This document shows positions 41,336 to 53,091 of a stretch of 64,000 nt of DNA, one piece after another. Source of the DNA: Enterococcus sp. ZJ1622. Lineage in GTDB: Bacteria > Bacillota > Bacilli > Lactobacillales > Enterococcaceae. Below the pieces are notes generated by a model. The model saw nothing but the letters and a program-made list of their open reading frames with translations. It ran no database searches and had not been told where the DNA came from. Position 1 is the stretch's first letter. Each line of letters opens with the position of its first letter. The position numbers and the translations under genes were made by a program. The DNA is taken from positions 67,001-131,000 of the forward strand of contig NZ_JAAKDW010000006.1 in NCBI RefSeq assembly GCF_011038845.1, in the 5' to 3' direction.

Positions 41336-43171
41336 ATGAAAAGAAAAGTCCGTTTTTTTCGATCAGTCAATTTTAAGATCGCCATCACGTTTATCCTGAT
41401 TTTGCTGATCTCAATCGAAATCATTGGCGCGTATTTTATCCGAGGGCTAGAGCGTTCGACCATCAATACGTTCATCAAAGACATGAATCAGACGGTGGAA
41501 TCGCTAGCTTCTACGGTCAGTCCTGAGCTGAATCGAAAAGACAATGCGGATGCGGATGAAGTAAATGCAAATATCAAACGATTCATCGAAAACAGCGCCT
41601 CTAGCGATATTATCGAGATTCGAGTAGTAGATGAAAAAGGGATCATTCGCGCAACAACGGATGTGAATGAACAGAGCTCCGTCGGGAAGAAGAACGATTA
41701 TGTTGATATCAACGATTTTACGACTAAGCGTTATGTGGCTTTAGATAATGACGATAAGCGGGTGAATATCAATATCCAGCCTATCCTGTCCCCGACCGGC
41801 GATGCCGTCATCGGGGCTCTTTACGTCAAAAGCAATATCGAACAAAAATATTCTGAAATCAACAATACAGCCATCATCTTCTTCACTGCTTCGTTGATTG
41901 CTGCGTTTATCTCCATGATCGTCTCAGTCCTCGTCGCACGATCCATCACGCAACCGATCGGCGAGATGCGCGAGCAGGCGATACGGATCGCACGAGGTGA
42001 CTATAGTCGCAAGGTCAAAGTGCATGGGCAAGATGAACTAGGTCAGCTGGCAGATACCTTCAATCAGTTAGCAGAGCGGATCGAAGAAGCGCAAGATACG
42101 ATGGAAGCAGAACGAAATCGGCTGGACAGCGTACTTTCCCATATGACAGATGGTGTCATCGCAACGGATCGAAGAGGAAAAGTGATCACGATCAATGATA
42201 TGGCTGTCTCGCTGTTAGATGTGAAAAATGAAGAGGCGATCGGACAATCGATCTTGACCTTATTGGACATCGAAGAAGAATATACATTGAGAAAATTATT
42301 GGAAGATCCCAATGAAATGATCCTTGATCGTTCCACAGGATTGATGGAGAGCGATCAAATGATCCTTCGCGTCGATTTTTCGATGATCCGCCGAGAGTCC
42401 GGATTCATCAGCGGACTAGTTGCTGTGCTGCACGATGTCACGGAGCAGGAAAAAACCGAGCGAGAACGTCGTGAATTCGTTTCGAATGTTTCGCATGAAT
42501 TGCGTACACCATTGACAAGCATGCGCAGCTATATCGAAGCATTGAGTGAAGGGGCATGGAAAGATGAAGAAGTAGCGCCTAATTTCCTGAAAGTCACGTT
42601 AGATGAAACCGACCGGATGATTCGGATGATCAATGATCTGCTGAATCTCTCGCGGATGGACACGGGCAATACGCAGCTTCAACTGGAATATGTCAACTTC
42701 AACGAGCTGGTCAATTTTGTTCTCGATCGTTTTGACATGATGGTCGGAAATCAGGAAAAAAATTATACGATCAGACGTGAATTCACGCAAAGAGATCTGT
42801 GGGTCGAGATCGATACAGACAAGATCATCCAGGTGGTCGACAATATCATGAACAATGCGATCAAGTATTCTCCAGATGGCGGTACGATCACATGCCGATT
42901 GCTAGAAACACATAATAACGTGATTTTGAGTATCACTGACCAAGGATTGGGGATCCCTAAAAAAGACTTGAACCGTGTATTTGAACGTTTTTACCGAGTA
43001 GACAAAGCACGAGCAAGGGCACAAGGAGGTACTGGACTTGGACTTGCGATATCGAGAGAAGTTATCAAGGCACATCGTGGAGCGATTTGGGCAGAAAGTA
43101 AAGAGGGGCAAGGCTCGACTTTTTACATTTCTTTACCGTATGAACCTTATGAGGAGGAATGGTGGGAATGA
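41336..43171 (+). CDS. walK: Sensor histidine kinase WalK (YycG/VicK)
   Basis: 611 residues. Two membrane helices (about 14-36 and 180-203) bracket an extracellular Cache-like domain. A HAMP domain (~205-255) and a PAS domain (~260-370) follow. HisKA has SNVSHELRTPLTSMR (His ~387), and the ATPase has NNAIKYSPDG, DQGLGIP and GGTGLGLAIS. The two-helix form matches Bacillus and Enterococcus WalK rather than the single-helix streptococcal VicK. Controls WalR in response to the cell wall state. Confidence 0.96.
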   Translation: MKRKVRFFRSVNFKIAITFILILLISIEIIGAYFIRGLERSTINTFIKDMNQTVESLASTVSPELNRKDNADADEVNANIKRFIENSASSDIIEIRVVDEKGIIRATTDVNEQSSVGKKNDYVDINDFTTKRYVALDNDDKRVNINIQPILSPTGDAVIGALYVKSNIEQKYSEINNTAIIFFTASLIAAFISMIVSVLVARSITQPIGEMREQAIRIARGDYSRKVKVHGQDELGQLADTFNQLAERIEEAQDTMEAERNRLDSVLSHMTDGVIATDRRGKVITINDMAVSLLDVKNEEAIGQSILTLLDIEEEYTLRKLLEDPNEMILDRSTGLMESDQMILRVDFSMIRRESGFISGLVAVLHDVTEQEKTERERREFVSNVSHELRTPLTSMRSYIEALSEGAWKDEEVAPNFLKVTLDETDRMIRMINDLLNLSRMDTGNTQLQLEYVNFNELVNFVLDRFDMMVGNQEKNYTIRREFTQRDLWVEIDTDKIIQVVDNIMNNAIKYSPDGGTITCRLLETHNNVILSITDQGLGIPKKDLNRVFERFYRVDKARARAQGGTGLGLAISREVIKAHRGAIWAESKEGQGSTFYISLPYEPYEEEWWE

Positions 43172-44475
43172 GAATCTCTGAAAAATTCATTCGGATAGGA
43201 TTGATTCTGATGGTTGCATTGAGTTTGTATTTCTCCTATGCGATCTGGCTGAGCCCAGCAGGTAAGACATCGATCAATATGGATGAATCAAACGCGCAAG
43301 TCATCGAATCACAATCCTATCGAAAAGCCTCCGAAGTGTTCCTGCCGCTTCATGTGACTTGGTTTCAAGAGGGTACGATCAAAGAGACCAACAGTGAGAA
43401 TCTGATCACGAGGCTCCAGACAATTGTAGAAAACGCCAGATTCGGCAAACTCTCAGAAGTCGTGGCTGGAGATCATGAAAAATTCGACCAAGTCAGAAAG
43501 CTTACTTCCGGTTTTGAATTTGCTTATAATGCTCCTTTTTTGTTAAGTGAATACCAAGAAGCTTTCCAGTTGAACCTAGACCTTTCTGATTCGATGAAAA
43601 ACAATAATTTCACTCGTATCCAATTCGACAAGAAAAACAACAAGATCCGCTTCATAAATTACCCGAACCGGGTCATTTATGAAGCAAACGTGTCGATCAA
43701 CTGGGAAGATCTTGATAAAGAATTGAATGTCACTGGCATAAAATGGACAGAAATGTCAAATGAACCATCGGAATTGAACAATCAGTACAATACGAAGCAG
43801 TCGATAAAGCTGAAAAAGTACAGTTATATTCTGTCGCAACAACCGTATACGCTATTCCGGAATGCCTTTTTCCAAAAGCCTGATAAAGTGAAGAACAATG
43901 CGGAAAGCAATGAACTGATTTTTTACGGCGACAACGAAACGATGTCGATCCACTCAGAGAACCAAGTCGTTGACTTTCGCGGTGAAAGTGCAGAAACCGA
44001 AGAAGAACAAAGTGTGTTTTCTGCAAGCTTCCCTTATATCAGCAAATTAGGAAGTGCGTTAGGCAATCTACGGTATTTTGACCGTGAGAACAACAAGGTG
44101 GATTATCGGATATTCGTTGAAGGCTTCCCGGTATTCGGCTCCGACAGCAAAGGACAGGTCGGTATCGAAGTGGCTAAAGAAGCAAGCGGCTTACCGCAAG
44201 TAAATATCCAAACCAGTTTGAATACGATCCAAGTACCTATCCCGTCTGATGAAGAAGTTGAACTAGCAAGTACGGGGGAAATCATCCAACAGTTAGTCAG
44301 CAAAGGCGCTGAAAAAACAGCGATCGAATCGGTGATCGTCGGTTATACTTGGCAGAATATCAAAGAAACGAATCGTGTAGTCGATCTTTTGCCGGAGTGG
44401 TATGTCAAATATCAGGATAAATGGTATTCTGCCAATGAGCTACTGGATCAGTTACCTGGATTGGAGGCGAAATAA
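43168..44475 (+). CDS. yycH: WalRK regulator YycH
   Basis: 435 residues with one N-terminal membrane helix and a large extracytoplasmic domain; the sequence EKFIRIGLILMVALSLYFSY then a W-rich early region matches YycH. With YycI it modulates WalK in the membrane. The start at 43168 overlaps the walK stop (ATGA); in-frame ATG/GTG codons at 43159/43162 are too near the GAGGAGG site. Confidence 0.9.
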   Translation: MRISEKFIRIGLILMVALSLYFSYAIWLSPAGKTSINMDESNAQVIESQSYRKASEVFLPLHVTWFQEGTIKETNSENLITRLQTIVENARFGKLSEVVAGDHEKFDQVRKLTSGFEFAYNAPFLLSEYQEAFQLNLDLSDSMKNNNFTRIQFDKKNNKIRFINYPNRVIYEANVSINWEDLDKELNVTGIKWTEMSNEPSELNNQYNTKQSIKLKKYSYILSQQPYTLFRNAFFQKPDKVKNNAESNELIFYGDNETMSIHSENQVVDFRGESAETEEEQSVFSASFPYISKLGSALGNLRYFDRENNKVDYRIFVEGFPVFGSDSKGQVGIEVAKEASGLPQVNIQTSLNTIQVPIPSDEEVELASTGEIIQQLVSKGAEKTAIESVIVGYTWQNIKETNRVVDLLPEWYVKYQDKWYSANELLDQLPGLEAK

Positions 44476-45348
44476 TTGGATTTCAAAAAAATTGAATGGA
44501 TTTTTTTCGTCGCATTTTTAGGACTGAATGTCTTTTTGTTCAGTAGCTATCACGAAGCGGTCTATCAGGAAAACAATGTGATTCGGTCGGACCAGACGGA
44601 ATCGATCCAGAAGCGATTGGCAAGCGACGATATCTCCTACACCGGAAAAATCTCTTCAGAAAGCAGACAAGGCTATTACCTGAGTGCGGAAGAGACGGAT
44701 CTGAGGCAATCACTGTCGACTTATCGGCGCTCAGCACAAAAAAGCGGGTTGCTCGATAGCAATGTCGTTTTAGATGGGAATCTCTTGACGAAGACGTTAT
44801 CTTCTTCGGAGTCAGAAGATAGTGTGATCAATCCAGAAAAAATCGGAAGCTCTCTCTCTCAATTCTTGCGTAAGAACGAGAATGTATTATTTGGCAATGA
44901 ATACGAATATACGAAGAATTTTTCTGCTTTAGATGATGATTCGTATGAAATCCAAGCAAGCCAGTCTTATGAAGGGATCCCGTTCAATGATGATACTGCA
45001 AAGATCATTTTGTCTATGGATAAATCAGATGGAGAATATCTCATTACCAAATACACTCAAACGCACTTGTCTCATATCGAACAGCTTCGCGAAAAAATGG
45101 AGTTATGTACAGAAGAAGAAGCAATCAAGACATTGTATGTCAATAACAAGATACCTAGAGGATCCAAAATCTTGTGGCGGCAGTTGGCTTATTCCTGTAT
45201 TTTAAAAGTCCGAGAAAAAAATGTCTACGTCCCTGTATGGCATGTAGCCATCGAGACGGCTGATAAAGCGGTCCAGGTCGAGACAGTGAATGCGTTTAGT
45301 AATACGATCGTCACAAATAATGCAGTCCCAAAGGTGGAAGATCATTAA
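44476..45348 (+). CDS. yycI: WalRK regulator YycI
   Basis: 290 residues with one N-terminal membrane helix (WIFFVAFLGLNVFLFSSY) and an extracytoplasmic domain. A TTG start directly follows the yycH stop, with GGAGGCG as the site. Partner of YycH in the membrane complex with WalK. Confidence 0.9.
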   Translation: MDFKKIEWIFFVAFLGLNVFLFSSYHEAVYQENNVIRSDQTESIQKRLASDDISYTGKISSESRQGYYLSAEETDLRQSLSTYRRSAQKSGLLDSNVVLDGNLLTKTLSSSESEDSVINPEKIGSSLSQFLRKNENVLFGNEYEYTKNFSALDDDSYEIQASQSYEGIPFNDDTAKIILSMDKSDGEYLITKYTQTHLSHIEQLREKMELCTEEEAIKTLYVNNKIPRGSKILWRQLAYSCILKVREKNVYVPVWHVAIETADKAVQVETVNAFSNTIVTNNAVPKVEDH

Positions 45349-45402
45349 AAAAGCAGGTATAATGAAAAAAGTTTACAGTGTAAGAAGGGAAGTAGTAGTA
45401 AA

Positions 45403-46212
45403 ATGGCTGAAGAAAACCCAGCTTTTAAAATCAGTATCCTAGCGAGTGGAAGTTCCGGGAATTCGCTTTATATCGAGAGTGATAAAAAGCGGCTTCTGGT
45501 AGATGCAGGACTTAGCGGGAAAAAAATTACTTCCTTGATGGCTCAAATCGATCGGACACCGGATCAGTTAGATGGGATACTTGTGACACATGAGCATCGT
45601 GATCATATCCATGGCGTAGGTGTTTTAGCGCGTAAGTACCATTTAGATGTATTTGCGAATGAAAAAACATGGGAAGCGATGGATTCGATGATCGGGAATG
45701 TTCCTGTCGAACAAAAGCATTTGTTCGAAATGGGCAAAGTCCAGACTTTTGGTGATCTTGATATTGAAAGTTTTGGTGTTTCCCACGATGCGGCAGCTCC
45801 ACAGTTTTATCGTTTCCACAAAGAAAACCGGTCATTCGTGATGCTTACTGATACGGGCTATTGCAGTGATTATATGCGCGGGATCATAGAGAATGCAGAT
45901 GGCTATCTGATGGAAAGCAATCATGATCTCGAGATGCTGCGGATGGGTCCTTATCCTTGGAATCTGAAACAGCGGATCTTAGGTGATCGTGGTCATCTCT
46001 CAAATGAAGACGGGGCATTGGTCATGACTGATGTGATCGGGAACCGGACGAAACGAATCTACTTAGGCCATTTGAGTAAAGAAAACAATATGAAAGAACT
46101 GGCTCATTTGACGATGGAGAACATATTGAAAGAAAAAGACTTAGGTGTCGGGCACGATTTTGAGATCTATGATACAGATCCTGATGAAGCAACTGAGCTG
46201 TTCTCGATTTAA
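45403..46212 (+). CDS. walJ: WalJ/YycJ metallo-beta-lactamase fold hydrolase
   Basis: 269 residues. Metal-binding motif THEHRDHIHG, preceded by the LASGSSGNSLYIES start and followed by later metal ligands in GVSHDAAAP and TDTGYCSD. The family has exonuclease activity linked to DNA and cell-division coordination. GGGAAG upstream of ATG is modest. In many relatives an htrA gene follows; here the operon stops at a terminator. Confidence 0.9.
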   Translation: MAEENPAFKISILASGSSGNSLYIESDKKRLLVDAGLSGKKITSLMAQIDRTPDQLDGILVTHEHRDHIHGVGVLARKYHLDVFANEKTWEAMDSMIGNVPVEQKHLFEMGKVQTFGDLDIESFGVSHDAAAPQFYRFHKENRSFVMLTDTGYCSDYMRGIIENADGYLMESNHDLEMLRMGPYPWNLKQRILGDRGHLSNEDGALVMTDVIGNRTKRIYLGHLSKENNMKELAHLTMENILKEKDLGVGHDFEIYDTDPDEATELFSI

Positions 46213-46236
46213 AAGCAAAGCGAATGAGAAAAAGAA

Positions 46237-46272
46237 GACTGGGAGGCATTTTCCGCCCAGTCTTCTTTTTGT
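46237..46272. terminator. Bidirectional terminator between walJ and the oxidoreductase gene
   Basis: AAGACTGGGAGGC/TTCCGCCCAGTCTTCTTTTTG, T-runs for both strands. Confidence 0.85.
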
Positions 46273-46303
46273 TTTTTGATTTGATTGTTTATCGATTCTT
46301 GTT

Positions 46304-46933
46304 TCAATCGGAAACAACGCTGATATGCTGGTTTTCATGCTTGTCTTGAAGGATCTCATCGACCATAGCGATGGCGTAATCAGCCATGCTGATCATGCTT
46401 TTTCCATCAGTATTCTGATGCAAAGAATCATCATGCAGTTGGTAACTGCCTGTGCGTTCGCCAGCTGGATCAAAGATCGAGGCAGGACTGATGTATGTCC
46501 AGCGCAAGTTCTCTGTTTGTTTCAAGTTCACTAGAGCTTGATACATATGATGGGCGGTTGGATAGAATGGCGCATTTTCTGGGACTCGATTGATCATACG
46601 AGTAGTTTTTCCTGGATCTATAAATAACGAAGAGGCGCCGCCAACGACCAGTAGACGAGTAGTTGTACCAGATAATAATTGTGTTAAATGCTTCAATGAA
46701 CTTTGGTGCATCTCTTCTTTTCCTCGTGGTGCATTGAAGGCATCGACGACTACGTCAAATGGGCGTAGGTCTTCTCCAGTCAATTCATATAGATCTTTCT
46801 CCAAAAATGGTATGTTTTCACTCAATTTTTTTGGATTGCGTACGATGGCAGTGACGTCTAGTCCTCGTGCCATTGCTTCTTTCATAATAAGTGAACCGGC
46901 ATGTCCGGTTGCACCGATAATCGCTACTTTCAT
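46304..46933 (-). CDS. NAD(P)-binding atypical SDR family oxidoreductase
   Basis: 209 residues, Rossmann fold with GATGHAGSLIM at the N-terminus. It resembles YwnB/NmrA-like atypical short-chain reductases and lacks the classical YxxxK. The start at 46933 (MKVAIIG) follows AGGAGG. Monocistronic. Substrate unknown. Confidence 0.8.
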   Translation of the reverse strand: MKVAIIGATGHAGSLIMKEAMARGLDVTAIVRNPKKLSENIPFLEKDLYELTGEDLRPFDVVVDAFNAPRGKEEMHQSSLKHLTQLLSGTTTRLLVVGGASSLFIDPGKTTRMINRVPENAPFYPTAHHMYQALVNLKQTENLRWTYISPASIFDPAGERTGSYQLHDDSLHQNTDGKSMISMADYAIAMVDEILQDKHENQHISVVSD

Positions 46934-47117
46934 CAAAAAAACCTCCTTTTCCATCTTTCTTGTTCATTGTAGAAATTTACAGGGTATCCGTCAAAAATTC
47001 CGTCCTTTAGCAAAACAGGAAAAGCGCATTTCTTTCGTATTCATTCCATCTTCGGTATAGTTTAAGTAAAAGAAAAAATACTGGATGCCTCGAGGGAGAT
47101 TCAGAAGGAGAGAATCA

Positions 47118-48371
47118 ATGAAAGAATGGCTGAATGAAAAAATGTTACCGCTTTTTTTATCTTTTTTTAATGCTAAGCCTCTTGTTGCCTTGCGTAACGG
47201 GATGACGTATACGATCCCCGTGACGATCGCAGGCTCTCTTTTTTTTCTGCTTGCACATTTCCCCATCCGATCGATTTCAGAATGGATCACAAGCACAGGA
47301 GTTTCTATCTATCTCGATCAAGTGTATAAAGGAACATTTGCAGTCATGTCGTTTTGGATCGTATCTGCTGTTGCGTATGCGTATACGAAAGAAGAAGGTG
47401 TCGAAACACTGTCAGCAGGAATAGTTGCTGCTGTCGCGTATCTATTGCTCATCTTGCCTGTAGAAGATGGGGGATTCGAGCTGGTTTTGGCAGGTGGACA
47501 GGGGATACTAGGAGCGGTTATCGTCGGGCTTCTTGCTGGCTGGGGGTATTCCAAAATGTTGAAATACGGGAAGCGTCTGAAACTAGGGAAAAATATACCG
47601 GAAAATGTCCTACAATCTTTTGTGGGGTTAATTCCGGCGCTTATGATCGTTCTGCTTTCTCTGATCGTTTCTGTAGGTAGCCAAAAAATATGGCATAAAC
47701 CAATGATTCAACTGATTCATGAATTCATCCAATTACCTGTCCAGTCATTTGCTGATTCTCTGATCGGGGTCATACTGTTAGGTTTTTTTATCCCCTTCTT
47801 ATGGCTGTTCGGAGTCCATGGATCCGCGATGATCAATGGCTTAGTTGGCCCAGTCTTGCAGGCGAATTCGCTAGCGAATGCAGAGCTCCTTGCTTCTGGT
47901 AAAGAACTGACGGTGGAAAATGGGGGTCATATCGTGACACAGCAGTTTCTGGATCAGTTTATGACCGTGACTGGAGCAGGACTCACCTTGGGAATCGTGT
48001 GTTTCATGGTCGGTTTTGCAAGATCAGAAACATTTCGTCAATTAGGGAAGCTTTCAGTTTTTCCAGCGATTTTCAATATCAATGAGTCGATTATTTTTTC
48101 GACGCCGATCGTGATGAATCCTATGATGGCCGTCCCATTTATTCTGACACCGGTCCTTTCTGGTCTAGTGACTTATACCGCACTCTATTTTGAATGGGTC
48201 CCTTTGTTTACAGCTGTCCAGGTGCCATGGACGACACCGCCGATTCTGTCCGGTTTTTTAGTGGGCGGAATACCAGCTGCACTGTTACAAGGGATTGTAC
48301 TGATCTTAGGATTTTTCATTTATCTGCCATTCCTGAAAAAAATAGATGATTTGAACCTCAAACAACGATGA
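47118..48371 (+). CDS. PTS EIIC, lactose/cellobiose family (orphan)
   Basis: 417 residues with about ten membrane segments. The LWLFGVHGSAMINGLVGPV segment and FNINESIIFSTPIVMNP match the EIIC-Lac/Cel family. Start at 47118 (MKEWLNEKMLP) follows GAAGGAG. No IIA or IIB is near, so phosphorylation would rely on components encoded elsewhere. Sugar is unknown. Confidence 0.88.
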   Translation: MKEWLNEKMLPLFLSFFNAKPLVALRNGMTYTIPVTIAGSLFFLLAHFPIRSISEWITSTGVSIYLDQVYKGTFAVMSFWIVSAVAYAYTKEEGVETLSAGIVAAVAYLLLILPVEDGGFELVLAGGQGILGAVIVGLLAGWGYSKMLKYGKRLKLGKNIPENVLQSFVGLIPALMIVLLSLIVSVGSQKIWHKPMIQLIHEFIQLPVQSFADSLIGVILLGFFIPFLWLFGVHGSAMINGLVGPVLQANSLANAELLASGKELTVENGGHIVTQQFLDQFMTVTGAGLTLGIVCFMVGFARSETFRQLGKLSVFPAIFNINESIIFSTPIVMNPMMAVPFILTPVLSGLVTYTALYFEWVPLFTAVQVPWTTPPILSGFLVGGIPAALLQGIVLILGFFIYLPFLKKIDDLNLKQR

Positions 48372-48389
48372 AGTAATGAAAAGAAAATA

Positions 48390-48427
48390 GAAAGAAGCAG
48401 CTGCAAAACTGCGGCTGCTTCTTTCTG
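48390..48427. terminator. Bidirectional terminator after the first EIIC
   Basis: GAAAGAAGCAGC...GCTGCTTCTTTC hairpin. Confidence 0.75.
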
Positions 48428-48428
48428 A

Positions 48429-49081
48429 TCAGATCATTCCCTTTTGCACAGCTAGCTGCACAATGATCACTAGTGTATTCATTCCTACATGAGTAATCAT
48501 CGATGTCCATATTCTCCCTGTTACTTTATATTCCAAGCTGAAGAAAAAACCAAGGAAAAAGTAAATCAGCAAATGCCCGTCATTGTGGGCAAATGCGAAC
48601 AGCAGCGAGCTGATGACTGCGCCGACCCAAAAGTTCGAATATCGACTGATGATCCCTAAGATACTGCGGCGGAAAACAAATTCTTCCATGATAGGACCGG
48701 CAATCGTAGTCGCCAAGATGAAGGCCGGAGCTTCTAGAATCATTTGGACGATATTTTGCGTATTTTCTGATGGAGAGCTTTCGCCAAAAAGAACGGTCTC
48801 TAACATGACTGCTAAGCTTTGCAGGATCAATGCTACAAAGATGCCGAGCACGCCATAAACGATGATTTTTGGGAAAGAAGCTTTGGGCACAGCTGCCTCG
48901 ATTGCTAATGGTTCCTTTTGCTTGAAATAAAAAAAGGCCAACATAGGATATACGCAACAGCTGTAGCGGTGATCAAATCAGGCGTTGTTTTAACAAGCCC
49001 GATAGAAGCCAGAATCAGCGGCGAGATAAAAATCAATCCGTAGAAAAAAATGCTAGCGAAACTGTATTTTTTTAATGACAT
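48429..49081 (-). pseudogene. CPBP-family intramembrane protease gene with a frameshift
   Basis: The true start is probably ATG at 49081, because AAGGAGGAATC lies just upstream. That frame gives a hydrophobic N-terminus (MSLKKYSFASIFFYGLIF) and stops after 58 codons at about 48905. A second frame from about 48944 continues for 171 codons with the CPBP motifs EEFVFRRSI and FAFAHNDGHL. One missing base reconciles both, for example an eighth T in the run of seven at about 48935. The downstream part retains the EExxxR and H motifs and could be made from ATG 48944 without the first membrane spans. Members act in bacteriocin immunity or prenyl-protein-like processing. Confidence 0.7.
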
Positions 49082-49180
49082 GAGATTCCTCCTTCCAAAT
49101 TAAAGAGCTGCTTTTAATTATAGCATAGAAGCGGGGATTCACAGGTGAAATAAAAAATCAGTGGCTTTAACCTAAAAAGC

Positions 49181-49209
49181 TTGCAAAAAAGGAAGAGAAT
49201 GAGTATTAT
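49181..49209 (+). promoter_or_regulatory. Promoter of groES-groEL
   Basis: -35 TTGCAA (49181-49186), 17-base spacer, -10 TATTAT (49204-49209). Confidence 0.75.
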
Positions 49210-49221
49210 TAAAAATGTAGG

Positions 49222-49248
49222 TTAGCACTCTAAGTGTTAGAGTGCTAA
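49222..49248. promoter_or_regulatory. CIRCE element (HrcA operator)
   Basis: TTAGCACTC-N9-GAGTGCTAA, a perfect match to the CIRCE consensus, just downstream of the -10. Confidence 0.97.
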
Positions 49249-49282
49249 CAAATTCAAAAAAGAGTTATCGGAGGGATTTATC

Positions 49283-49567
49283 GTGTTAAAACCATTAGGT
49301 GATCGCGTCATCATCGAAGTCGCAAAAGAAGAAGAAAAAACTGTCGGAGGAATCGTTTTAGCTTCATCTGCTAAAGAAAAACCGCAAACCGGAACAGTTG
49401 TTGCAGTCGGCGAAGGCCGTTTGTTGGAAAACGGAGAAAAAGTTCCAGCCGATGTCAAAGCAGGCGACCAAGTTATGTTTGAAAAATACGCCGGTACAGA
49501 AGTGAAATTTGAAGGAAAAGAATATTTGATCGTTGCAGGAAAAGATATCATGGCGATCGTTGAATAA
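49283..49567 (+). CDS. groES: Co-chaperonin GroES
   Basis: 94 residues; [11 protein letters not shown] start, mobile loop [16 protein letters not shown], and [16 protein letters not shown] start with GGAGGG. Heptameric lid of GroEL. Under HrcA control via CIRCE. Confidence 0.96.
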   Translation: MLKPLGDRVIIEVAKEEEKTVGGIVLASSAKEKPQTGTVVAVGEGRLLENGEKVPADVKAGDQVMFEKYAGTEVKFEGKEYLIVAGKDIMAIVE

Positions 49568-49615
49568 GCGTAAAAACTACGAAACAAAGATGAAATAAAC
49601 AAAAATAATCAATGA

Positions 49616-51253
<1,638 letters not shown>

Positions 51254-51307
51254 AAAGCAGCTCGCTAGCTGATGGACTACTCATAGGCAAGTAGTAGAAA
51301 AATAGAA

Positions 51308-51348
51308 AAAGAGGCTATGACAATCTTGTCACAGCCTCTTTTTTTGTG
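51308..51348 (+). terminator. Terminator after groEL
   Basis: AAAAAGAGGCTATGACAA/TCTTGTCACAGCCTCTTTTTTT. After it, 51349-51583 is AT-rich promoter DNA for the next gene with several TATAAT-like boxes (51503-51530) and no other gene. Confidence 0.85.
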
Positions 51349-51583
51349 TTGTTTATCTAACTGTTGTTATTTATTTGTTATTAATTGCTTATAGATCATT
51401 CCATAATCTATACTGAATATAGGGTAGCTATGATCATCATTATTTTTGATGTTATTTAAGTCGGGGATGCTCAAAACCGATAGGCACAGACAGAAATATG
51501 TGCTATATTTATAATATCATTATAATGTATGCGCATTCATAAGTTGTTGTCGCTCAGTCAAAAAATAAATCAGGAGGAAGAAA

Positions 51584-52990
51584 ATGAACAGATTAATGAG
51601 TTGGATGGAAAGGTATATCTTGCCGGTCGCAACAAAAATCGGATCAGAAAAGCATCTGGTCGCTTTGAGGGACGCGTTTATCGGAACGATGCCTGCGACC
51701 ATGGCAGGAGCAATCGCTGTTTTGCTGAATGCGTTTATGCGTGATTTTCCTAATACCTATTTGGGGGAAGGAAATGCGATCACGAATTTTTTCACGCCAG
51801 TCATCGGAGTGAATGGATTGATTTGGAATGGCACATTAGCGATCATGGCTGTTGTGTTCGCTTTGTCATTAGGTGCGAATTTGGCAAAAGCATATGAGGT
51901 GGACCCGGTATCAGGAAGTATCGTGTCGTTAGTGGCTTTCATGATCGGGCTGCCAGATGCGGCGACTGCCGTGTTGACGCTTCCGGAAAAGCTTTCTCAA
52001 GATGCGGCAGATCTGATTTCTTCAGCAGGTGGGATCCTTGCTGATACAGGTGATGGCGGACAGACAGTCTCAACGGGCGCGTGGGGATATTTCAATTTTG
52101 GTAAGTATATGGGTGGTTCAGGACTATTCACTGCCATGATTTTTGGATTTATTTCTGTCATTATTTTTGCACTTTTGATGCGGAAAAACATTATTATTCG
52201 AATGCCCGATTCTGTTCCGCCAGCTGTTTCGAAAGCTTTTGCTGCAATCATCCCTGCACTTGTTTCACTATACGTAGTAGGAACGATCAATTATCTCTTC
52301 AGACAAACGGCAGGTGTCCCTTTGATCGACTGGATTTCTGAAGCAATCCAGTCACCGCTGATGCACTTGTCTCAAGGGTATGGAGCCGTATTTATTATTG
52401 TCTTGCTGGTTCATATCCTATGGTTCTTCGGTCTTCATGGCACGAATATCATGTCTCCTGTCCTGCAAACTTTATATGGGACGGCTATGGTCGAGAATAC
52501 GAATGCGTTCCAGAACAATGAGCCGATCCCGTTCAAATGGGTCGCAGGTTCGTTCGAAGCTTTTGTCTGGCCTGGTGGCGCTGGTGTCACACTAGTATTG
52601 ATCATCATGATTTTATTTCTATCCAAACGTGCCGATTATAAAACAGTCGGGAAACTGGGGATCGCACCAGGGCTGTTCAACATCAATGAACCAGTGATGT
52701 TCGGTCTGCCAGTCGTTTTGAATCCGCTCTTGATGATCCCGTTCGTCTTAGCGCCTCTTGCCACTGCAACGATTGCGTATTTTGCTACAATGGCAGGGCT
52801 AGTTCGTCCGGTCGTCGTGAATGTGATCTGGGTCATGCCGACTATCATCAGCGGGTTTTTAGCTACTGCCGGAGATTGGCGGGCGATCGTTCTGACGATC
52901 ATCAATCTGATCGTTGCGGCATTGATCTGGGCACCATTTATTCTAGCTGCAAATAAATTAGACCCTAATTTAGGGGAGCCGGAGGAATAA
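51584..52990 (+). CDS. PTS EIIC, cellobiose family
   Basis: 468 residues, about ten membrane segments, with ILWFFGLHGTNIMSPVLQTL and LFNINEPVMFGLPVVLNP, the EIIC-Cel signatures. CAGGAGGAAG precedes the ATG. The nearest genes are a small protein and a LacI-type regulator, so those may form one locus, but IIA and IIB are missing. Probably for a beta-glucoside or oligosaccharide. Confidence 0.9.
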   Translation: MNRLMSWMERYILPVATKIGSEKHLVALRDAFIGTMPATMAGAIAVLLNAFMRDFPNTYLGEGNAITNFFTPVIGVNGLIWNGTLAIMAVVFALSLGANLAKAYEVDPVSGSIVSLVAFMIGLPDAATAVLTLPEKLSQDAADLISSAGGILADTGDGGQTVSTGAWGYFNFGKYMGGSGLFTAMIFGFISVIIFALLMRKNIIIRMPDSVPPAVSKAFAAIIPALVSLYVVGTINYLFRQTAGVPLIDWISEAIQSPLMHLSQGYGAVFIIVLLVHILWFFGLHGTNIMSPVLQTLYGTAMVENTNAFQNNEPIPFKWVAGSFEAFVWPGGAGVTLVLIIMILFLSKRADYKTVGKLGIAPGLFNINEPVMFGLPVVLNPLLMIPFVLAPLATATIAYFATMAGLVRPVVVNVIWVMPTIISGFLATAGDWRAIVLTIINLIVAALIWAPFILAANKLDPNLGEPEE

Positions 52991-53091
52991 AGCAGTCTAG
53001 CGAAAAAAGTTTCAGAAAAAGCCGAACAAACTCCTTGCTATGAGACGCGTTCCACACGCTATACTGAATGTATCAAAAAGGAGGGCTTTCG

